Of a stretch of 7,449 bases of DNA, positions 1 through 5,364 are shown piece by piece. The notes under the pieces are model-generated. The model did no database searches. It saw only the letters and a program-made list of their open reading frames with translations, and had not been told where the DNA came from. This stretch comes from Oscillospiraceae bacterium (GTDB lineage: Bacteria > Bacillota > Clostridia > Oscillospirales > Ruminococcaceae): NCBI GenBank assembly GCA_017394565.1, contig JAFPXW010000418.1, positions 1-7,449 of the forward strand. The letters run 5' to 3'. Position 1 is the stretch's first letter; each line of letters begins with the position of its first letter. The position numbers were made by a program, and so were the translations under genes.

Positions 1-56
1 CCGGAGGAGATCTTGCGCTTTGCCATCATGACATCGAGGTTTACGATGATCGGCAT
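1..56 (-). CDS. Small HTH transcriptional regulator, YozG/Cro-C1 type (5' end only)
   Basis: Only the first 18 codons and two bases of the next are in the window; the gene continues beyond the left edge. The readable start is MPIIVNLDVMMAKRKISS. This matches the usual opening of the very small (about 70 residue) Cro/C1-type regulators of the YozG family, in which an initial beta strand is followed by the first helix of the helix-turn-helix. The ATG at 56-54 sits 8 bases after a strong AAAGGAG, and this site overlaps the stop codon of the gene before it, so the two are clearly translated from one message. Regulators of this type are commonly encoded directly after DUF2975 membrane proteins, as here. 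The recognition helix lies outside the window, so DNA-binding specificity cannot be judged. The family assignment rests on few residues plus the neighbour. Confidence 0.75.
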   Translation of the reverse strand, partial: MPIIVNLDVMMAKRKISS

Positions 57-64
57 AGCAGATG

Positions 65-71
65 CTCCTTT
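65..71 (-). promoter_or_regulatory. Ribosome binding site of the HTH regulator
   Basis: On the minus strand this reads AAAGGAG, 8 bases before the ATG at 56-54. Its first base is the last base of the preceding TGA stop codon (73-71), which suggests translational coupling of the two genes. Confidence 0.8.
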
Positions 72-532
72 CAGATGGTGTAGTCGTTTTCTTCCTGAAG
101 TGCGACGGCCTGCACAAAGACGTTCTTGACCACGCGCAGGATGAGACCGAAAAATGCGGCAGCCATTGCGACGATGAAGCTGATGAACCGCCAGAACCCG
201 AACGCAAAGAAGGGGATCGCCGCAAGCAGGCAGCACCACGAAATGATGCGCAGATACTTGCAGTTTTCGGGGATGAACACCTGCTCGGCGCGGATGTTGT
301 GCAGGAGCCTGAGCAGGAAAATGACGCAGACCTCGCCGCAGACAGCCGCCAGATACAGGCAGATGAGCAGCGGCAGAAATACCGGCCCATCGACCAGCCC
401 GATCTTGTCGAGGTTGGTGAGGTCATACCAGCGAACCATCCACGGTGCGCAGACGCAGAGGATGGGGATGATGACCGCGAACGCCCGGACGATGGTGAGC
501 GATAAGAATAGGGAACGATCCTGATTCCACAT
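71..532 (-). CDS. DUF2975 family membrane protein
   Basis: A 153-residue integral membrane protein with four predicted membrane segments at about residues 7-30, 50-75, 94-114 and 118-138. Two stretches typical of DUF2975 are visible: the link between segments 2 and 3 (LLHNIRAEQVFIPEN, then CKYLRIISW, residues 76-99) and the C-terminal EENDYTI, which resembles the usual EENDLTI ending. The start is placed at ATG 532-530 because GGAGGT lies 9 bases upstream. An in-frame ATG at 586 lies between the -35 and -10 boxes of the gene's own promoter and would not be transcribed. The molecular role of DUF2975 is unknown; pairing with a YozG-like regulator is a recurrent arrangement (Bacillus subtilis yoaS-yozG), which suggests the membrane protein may modulate or be controlled by the regulator. 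That link is inference. Confidence 0.85.
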   Translation of the reverse strand: MWNQDRSLFLSLTIVRAFAVIIPILCVCAPWMVRWYDLTNLDKIGLVDGPVFLPLLICLYLAAVCGEVCVIFLLRLLHNIRAEQVFIPENCKYLRIISWCCLLAAIPFFAFGFWRFISFIVAMAAAFFGLILRVVKNVFVQAVALQEENDYTI

Positions 533-540
533 AAGGGAGT

Positions 541-546
541 ACCTCC
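541..546 (-). promoter_or_regulatory. Ribosome binding site of the DUF2975 gene
   Basis: GGAGGT on the minus strand, 9 bases before the ATG at 532. It decides the start, since no such site precedes the longer in-frame ATG at 586. Confidence 0.8.
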
Positions 547-564
547 GTTTTGATTGTTTTCTAT

Positions 565-593
565 AGTATACCACACGGATTATCATTTGTCAA
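565..593 (-). promoter_or_regulatory. Sigma-A promoter of the DUF2975-HTH operon
   Basis: On the minus strand a perfect TTGACA (-35, plus coordinates 588-593) is followed after exactly 17 bases by TATACT (-10, 565-570). Transcription should begin near 558, giving a short leader of roughly 25 bases before the DUF2975 start. Near-consensus boxes imply strong basal activity, so a repressor would be expected if the operon is regulated; the HTH protein it encodes is the obvious candidate. Confidence 0.85.
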
Positions 594-619
594 GTACTTT
601 TTATTGAAAAACGATAATA

Positions 620-633
620 AATTTTCGAGAATT
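620..633. promoter_or_regulatory. Candidate operator palindrome between divergent promoters
   Basis: AATTTTCGAGAATT matches its own reverse complement at 12 of 14 positions. It lies in the 69-base A/T-rich stretch between the two divergent -35 boxes. A 9-base direct repeat AAAAACGAT also occurs at 607-615 and 652-660, the second copy only two bases before the rightward -35 box. Either could be a regulator site, or the A-tracts could be simple UP-like elements. There is no direct evidence of binding. Confidence 0.25.
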
Positions 634-662
634 GAAAAAAGAACAAGGCTCAAAAACGATGC

Positions 663-692
663 TTGACAGTCCGGCGCCCGTCGTGCTATAAT
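663..692 (+). promoter_or_regulatory. Sigma-A promoter of the dockerin-expansin gene
   Basis: Perfect TTGACA (663-668), an 18-base spacer, and perfect TATAAT (687-692) with an extended -10 TGC immediately before it. Transcription should start near 699, leaving a leader of about 50 bases. That leader holds a small GGGG/CCCC hairpin (about 712-728) ahead of the ribosome binding site. It may also drive the downstream GTPase-nuclease gene, because no terminator lies between the two. Confidence 0.88.
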
Positions 693-738
693 ACATATAA
701 AGGCACTGATCGGGGGACAATGCTCCCCACGCACGGAC

Positions 739-743
739 AGGAG
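739..743 (+). promoter_or_regulatory. Ribosome binding site selecting among three ATG codons
   Basis: AGGAG is followed by three consecutive in-frame ATG codons at 746, 749 and 752, at spacings of 2, 5 and 8 bases. The 8-base spacing is the usual optimum and favours 752, which also gives a conventional MKNR signal-peptide start. The ATG at 749 is possible; the one at 746 is too close. Confidence 0.65.
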
Positions 744-751
744 AGATGATG

Positions 752-1600
752 ATGAAAAATAGAGCCTTGGCGCTGCTGCTGGCGGCTGCCTGCATGATGC
801 CGATGCCGCTGCATTCGTCTGCGGCGGATGCGGCAGCGGACACAGATGCCGGAAATATCCCGGTGCTTCAGGATTTTCTGCTCGGCAGGACGGACACGCT
901 CCCGAATGGGCTGGATCTGAACGCGGATGACGAGATCGACGTGTTTGACCTTGCGCTCATGAAGCGCATCAAGAAAGCCGACACCCTCGAACCGAAATCG
1001 ACCGTTCACACCGGCGATGCGACATTCTACGGCGGCGGCTATGTCGGCGGATGCGCGATGCTCGATCCGGTTCCGCGCGATTACTGGATCGTGGCGATGA
1101 ATTATTACGACTGGAACAATTCCCAGCTGGCCGGCGCGTATCTGGAGGTCACGGGGGAGCTTGGCACGATCCATATGCTCGTCACCGACGAACTGCCCGA
1201 AGGCAAAAAAGGCGACCTCGACCTTTACACCGATGCGTTTCCGCTGATCGCTCCGGTCGAAAAGGGCAGGGTGCCTTGCAGCTGGCACATCGTGCCGCGT
1301 GACACAGCACTCGATGCACCGGTCTCCTACCGCTACAAGGAAGGCAGTACGGAATTCTGGTGCGGCGTGCAGATCCGCAATCACAAATGGCCTGTCACGA
1401 AGTTTGAATACCTCGGCGACGACGGGAAATTTGTCGAAGTACCGCGGAGAAATTACAATTACTTTGAAACGATGAAAATGGGCGCAGGGCCGTTCACGTT
1501 CCGGCTGACGGATATTTACGGCAATGCTGTCGTCGATAAGAACGTACCGCTGATCGAACCGGATGTGGATTTTGAGGGAACGGTGCAGTTTCCGGATTGA
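752..1600 (+). CDS. Secreted dockerin-expansin protein (plant cell wall loosening)
   Basis: A 282-residue exported protein. Residues 1-24 are a signal peptide (MKNR, hydrophobic core, likely cleavage after HSSA). Residues 32-76 form a dockerin-like module: helix VLQDFLLG, then a calcium loop with D55, N57, D59, D63 and D66, then VFDLALMKR. The first loop lacks recognisable calcium ligands. Residues 84-282 match bacterial expansins of the EXLX1 type over both domains: T91; VTDELPEG with D146; DLDL with D157; KEGSTEFW with F202-W203 in place of the cellulose-binding Trp pair; VQIRNHKWPV; and NYNYF with Y235. The ending GTVQFPD closely resembles the EXLX1 end. Expansins loosen cellulose networks without hydrolysis, and the dockerin should anchor the protein to a cohesin-bearing scaffold. 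No cohesin or scaffoldin is in the window, so a cellulosome is inferred, not seen. It is followed 38 bases later by an unrelated ribosomal GTPase gene. Confidence 0.9.
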   Translation: MKNRALALLLAAACMMPMPLHSSAADAAADTDAGNIPVLQDFLLGRTDTLPNGLDLNADDEIDVFDLALMKRIKKADTLEPKSTVHTGDATFYGGGYVGGCAMLDPVPRDYWIVAMNYYDWNNSQLAGAYLEVTGELGTIHMLVTDELPEGKKGDLDLYTDAFPLIAPVEKGRVPCSWHIVPRDTALDAPVSYRYKEGSTEFWCGVQIRNHKWPVTKFEYLGDDGKFVEVPRRNYNYFETMKMGAGPFTFRLTDIYGNAVVDKNVPLIEPDVDFEGTVQFPD

Positions 1601-1623
1601 GCGCGGATCATCGTAGAGGTCAA

Positions 1624-1629
1624 AAGGAG
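1624..1629 (+). promoter_or_regulatory. Ribosome binding site of the GTPase-nuclease gene
   Basis: AAGGAG lies 9 bases before the ATG at 1639. This fixes the start there. An in-frame TTG at 1597 overlaps the stop of the expansin gene and would add a basic, unconserved 14-residue leader ahead of the family start MKHLTLGILAHVDAGKTT. Confidence 0.8.
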
Positions 1630-1638
1630 AGAACACCC

Positions 1639-4215
1639 ATGAAACACCTGACGCTCGGCATTCTCGCGCACGTCGATGCCGGAAAAACGACGCTTTCGGA
1701 GGGGCTGCTGTACACGGCAGGAGCGCTGCGGAAACTCGGCCGTGTCGATCACGGCGACGCCTTCCTCGATACCGATGCGCTGGAAAAAGAACGCGGCATC
1801 ACGATCTTCTCGAAGCAGGCTGTCCTGCCCTTCGGTGAGGACGACACGATCACGCTCCTCGATACCCCCGGACACGTCGATTTTTCGGCGGAAATGGAAC
1901 GCACCCTCGCGGCGCTCGATTACGCCGTGCTGGTCATCAGCGGCTCGGAGGGCGTGCAGAGCCATACGGAAACGCTCTGGCAGCTGCTGCATCATGCCGG
2001 CGTGCCGACGTTTCTGTTCGTGAACAAAATGGACATCGCCGCCAATTCCCGTGCGGAAGTTCTCGCCGATCTGCAAGCGCGGCTCGATGCGTCCATTGTT
2101 GATTTTTCGCAGAGGGACGAGGATTTTTACGATGCGCTCGGCTCGTGTGACGAAGCCCTCATGGAGCAGGTCCTCGAAACCGGACGTGCGGAAACGCCAG
2201 CCATTGCGCAGGCGGTCGTGCAGCGGCACCTGTTCCCGTGCAGCTTCGGTGCGGCGCTGAAAATGGATGGCGTGGCGGAATTCCTGTCGCTCGTGCGGGA
2301 ACTGACACTGCCATTGCCGGAACGCAGCACACTTGCGGCGCGTGTGTACAAGATCACCGAGGACGAGCAGGGCAAGCGCCTGACGCACCTGAAGGTCGCC
2401 GGCGGTACGCTCCGTGTCCGTGACACCCTGACCGGCACCACGCCGGACGGTACGGCTTGGGAAGAAAAGATCTCGCAGCTGCGCATTTATTCCGGCGCGA
2501 AATTCGTCCCTGCCGATGAGGTGTGCGCTGGGCAGGTCTGTGCGGCGGTCGGGCTTTCGCAGACGTATGCCGGGGAGGGATTTGGCAGCCTTGCGGATGC
2601 AGCGCCGCCGGTCTTAGAGCCGATCCTGCGCTATGCGGTCGTGCTGCCCTCAGATGTGCAGGTGCATACGGCGCTCATGGCACTGCGGAAACTCGAACAG
2701 GAGGATCCGCAGCTTCATGTGAGCTTTTCGTCGCAGCTGCAGGAAATTCACGTTCTCCTGATGGGCGAGATCCAGCTTGCGGTCTTGCAGCACACGCTGG
2801 CGGAACGCTTCGGCATCCATGCGGAATTTGCCGCCGGGGGCGTTGCCTACAAGGAGACCATCGCGAACAAGGTCGAGGGCATGGGGCATTACGAACCGCT
2901 GCGGCACTATGCGGAAGTGCGCCTGCTCCTCGAACCCGGAAAACCCGGCAGCGGACTGCATTTTTCGAGCGTGTGCCGCGAGGATGCGCTCGACCGCAAC
3001 TGGCAGCGCCTGATCCTGACGCATTTGCAGGAGAAAACGCACCTCGGCGTGCTGACAGGCTCGCCCATTACGGATATGAAGATCACCCTCACCGCCGGAC
3101 GTGCGCACAAGAAGCACACCGAGGGCGGCGATTTCCGGCAGGCGACGTACCGTGCAGTGCGGCAGGGGCTGATGCAGGCGGAGAGCATACTGCTCGAACC
3201 GTGGTACAGCTTCCGGCTCGAAGTCCCGACCGCAAACGTCGGAAAAGCCCTCACTGACCTCCAGATGAAAGGCGCGAAACTCGATTCCCCCCAGAACAGC
3301 GGTGAATTCTCCATCATCGAGGGGAAAGCCCCCGCCGCGGTGATGATGACCTACCGCACGACCGTGATGGAATACACACGCGGCAGGGGGCGGCTGACGT
3401 GTACGCCGGCAGGATTTGCGCCGTGTGCGGATGCGGAAAGCGTCATCGCACGCATCGGCTACCAGCCGGAAGCGGATCTCGACAATTCGCCGGATTCGAT
3501 CTTCTGTTCGCACGGCAGCGGCGACCTGGTGAAATGGGACGAAGTCGCGGCGCGGATGCATACCGAAAGCTACCTCCATCCGGTACACGAGCCGGAAGTC
3601 CGGCAGGCCGTCCGCCCGGTGCGTGAGGCTTACACCGGAAGTGCGGCGCAGGACAAGGAGCTGATGGAAATTTTCGAGCGCACCTACGGCGCCGTCAAGC
3701 GCGACCGCCGTGACGAGCGCCACAACCTGCACACGGAGAAAGCGGCTTCCCCCAAAACGAAGCCCGTCCCCATCCACACGGGGCCGGAATATCTGCTGGT
3801 GGACGGGTACAATATCATTTTCGCGTGGGACGAGCTGAACAAGATCGCCGCCGAGAATCTCGATGCCGCGCGGGCGCAGCTGATCCACATTCTGGCGAAT
3901 TACCGCGGCTGGAAGCAATGCCGGCTGATCGTGGTGTTCGATGCCTACCGCGTGAAAGGCGGCACCGGCAGCAGCACGGAGGAAAGCGGCATCAGCGTCA
4001 TTTACACGAAGGAAGCCGAAACGGCGGACACCTACATCGAGCGCGTATCGCACGAGCTGGCGAAGGATTACCGTGTGAAGGTCGCGACCTCCGACGGCAC
4101 GGAGCAGATCATCATTCTCGGCAACGGCGCTTACCGCATGAGCGCCGCGGAATTGCGCATGGAAGTCGCGGAAGCGGAGCGGGAGATCGGGGAATTCATG
4201 CGCGGAGCGCATTAA
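1639..4215 (+). CDS. TetM/EF-G-like ribosomal GTPase fused to a YacP/Rae1-type NYN endonuclease domain
   Basis: 858 residues, about 220 longer than TetM. The GTPase domain shows the P-loop AHVDAGKTT (10-18), switch I ERGITI (51-56), DTPGH (75-79), NKMD (129-132) and a G5-like CSFGA (201-205). EF-G-like domains follow to about residue 640, including EGGDFRQATYRAVRQGL (495-511) and LLEPWYSF (518-525). The TetM loop YSPVS, which acts against bound tetracycline, is replaced by HKKHT (490-494), as I recall for TetB(P)-like relatives. A charged linker (about 640-715) contains ELMEIFERTYG. Residues 717-855 match YacP/Rae1: LLVDGYN (D722), VVFDAY (D768), ETADTYIE (D797), ATSDGTEQ (D819). D722 and D797 align with Rae1 D7 and D81, recalled as catalytic. 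Rae1 cuts mRNA in the ribosomal A site. I infer a ribosome-docking GTPase carrying its own mRNA nuclease. The 38-base gap to the expansin gene suggests cotranscription. Domain calls are firm; the function is not. Confidence 0.9.
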   Translation: MKHLTLGILAHVDAGKTTLSEGLLYTAGALRKLGRVDHGDAFLDTDALEKERGITIFSKQAVLPFGEDDTITLLDTPGHVDFSAEMERTLAALDYAVLVISGSEGVQSHTETLWQLLHHAGVPTFLFVNKMDIAANSRAEVLADLQARLDASIVDFSQRDEDFYDALGSCDEALMEQVLETGRAETPAIAQAVVQRHLFPCSFGAALKMDGVAEFLSLVRELTLPLPERSTLAARVYKITEDEQGKRLTHLKVAGGTLRVRDTLTGTTPDGTAWEEKISQLRIYSGAKFVPADEVCAGQVCAAVGLSQTYAGEGFGSLADAAPPVLEPILRYAVVLPSDVQVHTALMALRKLEQEDPQLHVSFSSQLQEIHVLLMGEIQLAVLQHTLAERFGIHAEFAAGGVAYKETIANKVEGMGHYEPLRHYAEVRLLLEPGKPGSGLHFSSVCREDALDRNWQRLILTHLQEKTHLGVLTGSPITDMKITLTAGRAHKKHTEGGDFRQATYRAVRQGLMQAESILLEPWYSFRLEVPTANVGKALTDLQMKGAKLDSPQNSGEFSIIEGKAPAAVMMTYRTTVMEYTRGRGRLTCTPAGFAPCADAESVIARIGYQPEADLDNSPDSIFCSHGSGDLVKWDEVAARMHTESYLHPVHEPEVRQAVRPVREAYTGSAAQDKELMEIFERTYGAVKRDRRDERHNLHTEKAASPKTKPVPIHTGPEYLLVDGYNIIFAWDELNKIAAENLDAARAQLIHILANYRGWKQCRLIVVFDAYRVKGGTGSSTEESGISVIYTKEAETADTYIERVSHELAKDYRVKVATSDGTEQIIILGNGAYRMSAAELRMEVAEAEREIGEFMRGAH

Positions 4216-4321
4216 TTTAGTTCGTAGTTCGTGGTGCGTAGTGCGTAGTGGATGTGTCCGGCTTGCGCCGGACGGAATGAATGGGGCTTCGCCCCAAACC
4301 CCAAGTGTATCACTCATCACT

Positions 4322-4366
4322 AAAAAGTCCTCGGCGTTGGGAGATTCTCCCTTAGCCGAGGACTTT
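4322..4366 (-). terminator. Bidirectional intrinsic terminator, stronger leftward
   Basis: A perfect 12-base stem AAAGTCCTCGGC (4324-4335) / GCCGAGGACTTT (4355-4366) encloses a second GGGAG/CTCCC stem (4339-4343 / 4347-4351). Read on the minus strand, the 3' side ends in ACTTTTTAG, a suitable U-run for ending the alarmone synthetase transcript. Read on the plus strand the tail is ACTTTGTCTATT, weaker but able to serve the GTPase-nuclease transcript. It lies at the centre of the palindromic element. Confidence 0.75.
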
Positions 4367-4423
4367 GTCTATTCGTATGCCTATTTAAAACCGTCCGGCG
4401 TAAGCCGGACACATCAACTACGC

Positions 4424-4474
4424 AGCTATGCATAAGCGACCAGCACCAAATCATAGATTTGGGCTGTCTGCTTA
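4424..4474. repeat. 51-base hairpin segment present only in the right arm of the palindromic element
   Basis: The inner and outer repeats touch on the left side (4242/4243) but are separated here by 51 bases. This segment folds on itself: CCAAATC (4446-4452) pairs with GATTTGG (4456-4462) around a 3-base loop, and the flanks TAAGC/GCTTA extend the stem imperfectly. It may be a separate insertion, or a segment lost from the left arm. Confidence 0.6.
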
Positions 4475-4501
4475 ACTACGCACCACGCACTACGAACTAG
4501 A

Positions 4502-5173
4502 TCAAAGTTCATTGATCTGCTCATAAATGCTCTGCATCCGCAGGTCAGTCTGGGAGATCGTGCCGGCGAGTTCGTGGAGTTCGGCGCGGAGGTCGTCGGG
4601 GACGATGCTGTTGGTCTTGTAGCGGAGCTGATGCTCCAGACTTGCCCAAAAATCCATCGCGATCGTGCGGATCTGGATCTCTACCGGGACTTCCTTGCGC
4701 GTGGTCGCTAAGTACACCGGCACCATCACGATCATGTGCAGGCTCCGGTAGCCGGACGGTTTCGGGTTCTGGATGTAATCCTTGATCTTCACCAGCTTGA
4801 AATCGTCGCGTGTCGATAAAAGCTCCGCGATCGCATAAATATCATTGATATAATAGCACACCACGCGGATGCCGGCAATGTCCATCAGGTGCTTCTGCGC
4901 CGACTGTGCCGAGAGGGGATAGCCCTTTTTCTGGAGCTTCTGGACGATGCTCTGGGGCGATTTGATGCGGCTTTCGATGCCGTGGATCGGGTTGCGCTGG
5001 AATTTCATGGAGAATTCGTTGTCGTAAATATTGAGCTGCGTTTTCACGATCTCGGATGCGGATTCATACAGATGTTCCAGTTCCAGAAACTCAAAAAACA
5101 GCGTTTCGACCATGTCCCTGTCTGCATCCGTTGCATGACCGATCGTTTCGAGATAGAAGTTCTGTTCTTCCAT
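4502..5173 (-). CDS. Small alarmone synthetase ((p)ppGpp synthetase, RelQ/RelP-like)
   Basis: 223 residues, close to the usual 200-230 of stand-alone alarmone synthetases; there is no hydrolase, TGS or ACT domain. It should transfer pyrophosphate from ATP to GDP or GTP to make (p)ppGpp in the cytoplasm. Family motifs run in order: SRIKSPQSIVQKL (68-80), DIAGIRVVC (98-106), the substrate loop PKPSGYRSLH (137-146), and VEIQIRT (164-170), whose E165 aligns with the catalytic glutamate of RelQ, followed by MDFWASLEHQLRYK (173-186). An N-terminal acidic helix of about 45 residues and a C-terminal helix flank the core and probably serve oligomerisation, as in the tetrameric RelQ and RelP. Start ATG 5173 has GGGGAGG 7 bases upstream. 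It has its own promoter and is convergent with the GTPase-nuclease gene. Without a hydrolase in cis, activity is probably controlled by expression or allostery. Assignment between the RelQ and RelP groups is not attempted. Confidence 0.92.
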   Translation of the reverse strand: MEEQNFYLETIGHATDADRDMVETLFFEFLELEHLYESASEIVKTQLNIYDNEFSMKFQRNPIHGIESRIKSPQSIVQKLQKKGYPLSAQSAQKHLMDIAGIRVVCYYINDIYAIAELLSTRDDFKLVKIKDYIQNPKPSGYRSLHMIVMVPVYLATTRKEVPVEIQIRTIAMDFWASLEHQLRYKTNSIVPDDLRAELHELAGTISQTDLRMQSIYEQINEL

Positions 5174-5191
5174 GAATATTCCTCCCCTTCT

Positions 5192-5204
5192 GCCGGTTTC
5201 CGGC
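5192..5204 (-). promoter_or_regulatory. Small leader hairpin before the alarmone synthetase start
   Basis: GCCGG-TTT-CCGGC forms a 5-base stem between the promoter and the ribosome binding site (5181-5187), 4 bases from the latter. It might stabilise the leader; no switch partner is visible. Confidence 0.35.
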
Positions 5205-5218
5205 GATTGCTTATGGTT

Positions 5219-5247
5219 ATTATAGCATAATTGGGAATGGATTGCAA
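5219..5247 (-). promoter_or_regulatory. Sigma-A promoter of the alarmone synthetase gene
   Basis: On the minus strand TTGCAA (-35, 5242-5247), a 17-base spacer, and TATAAT (-10, 5219-5224) with an extended -10 TGC. Transcription should start near 5212, leaving a leader of about 40 bases. It lies directly after the terminator of the upstream operon, so the gene is a separate transcription unit. Confidence 0.85.
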
Positions 5248-5281
5248 GCGATTTCTCCCGATTTTCACGAATTTTTCATGC

Positions 5282-5307
5282 AAAAAAATCGTCCGGCGAA
5301 CCGGCCG
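5282..5307 (-). terminator. Intrinsic terminator of the kinase-antiporter operon
   Basis: On the minus strand a stem CGGCCGG / CCGGACG with one mismatch and a TTCG loop (5290-5307) is followed by A and seven T residues (5288-5282). This is a textbook intrinsic terminator, placed between the antiporter stop (5435) and the promoter of the next gene (5219-5247). Confidence 0.8.
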
Positions 5308-5325
5308 TGTGTGATGCATCTGTGA

Positions 5326-5360
5326 TTTTTCGCACGGAAACTGCGCGGTTTCGCGAAAAA
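5326..5360. repeat. Bulged hairpin in the antiporter 3' region
   Basis: TTTTTCGC (5326-5333) pairs with GCGAAAAA (5353-5360), and inside it GAAAC (5337-5341) pairs with GTTTC (5348-5352), with a 3-base bulge on one side. The T and A runs are part of the stem and no free U-run follows on either strand, so it is not a standard terminator. It may protect the 3' end of the operon message. Confidence 0.45.
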
Positions 5361-5364
5361 AACA

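Larger units (their letters stand above)
4218..4499. repeat. Nested palindromic intergenic element with heptamer-repeat ends
   Basis: The outer inverted repeat pairs 4218-4242 with 4475-4499, 24 of 25 bases matching. An inner inverted repeat pairs 4243-4273 with 4393-4423, 29 of 31 matching, and each inner arm is itself a hairpin (GTCCGGC stem, 4256-4273 and 4393-4410). The left outer arm is made of four 7-base units (TCGTAGT, TCGTGGT, GCGTAGT, GCGTAGT at 4222-4249), and two more units of another heptamer (TATCACT, CATCACT) lie at 4308-4321. A GGGGC/GCCCC hairpin sits at 4283-4295, and a long terminator-like hairpin at the centre. The element begins 3 bases after the stop codon on the left and ends 3 bases before the convergent stop codon on the right. 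No credible coding sequence is inside. It resembles a dispersed palindromic repeat or a non-autonomous element; copy number in the genome cannot be seen from here. Confidence 0.75.

Noticed and set aside
533..586. Longer N-terminus for the DUF2975 protein
   Set aside because: The upstream ATG falls between the -35 and -10 boxes of the promoter, while the ATG at 532 has a good ribosome binding site.
782..793. Lipoprotein signal at the Cys in LLAAAC of the expansin signal peptide
   Set aside because: The position before the cysteine lacks the usual L-[AS]-[GA] pattern, the Cys lies inside the hydrophobic core, and a normal signal peptidase I site (HSSA) follows.
686..1636. Open frame of 316 codons on the minus strand across the expansin gene
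   Set aside because: It is the antisense shadow of a gene with clear expansin motifs, and its composition is unlike a real protein.
1597..1638. Upstream TTG start for the GTPase-nuclease
   Set aside because: It overlaps the previous stop codon, and the added residues are basic and not part of the family. AAGGAG supports the ATG at 1639.
2650..4320. Long open frame of 556 codons on the minus strand
   Set aside because: It lies antisense to the GTPase-nuclease gene, its translation is arginine/histidine-rich with no family resemblance, and it results from the high-GC codon pattern of the real gene.
4241..4435. Open frame of 64 codons inside the intergenic element
   Set aside because: It crosses hairpins and repeats, has no ribosome binding site and no protein-like composition.
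4218..4499. CRISPR array
   Set aside because: The repeats are 7-base tandem units and inverted arms without regularly spaced direct repeats and unique spacers, and no cas genes are present.
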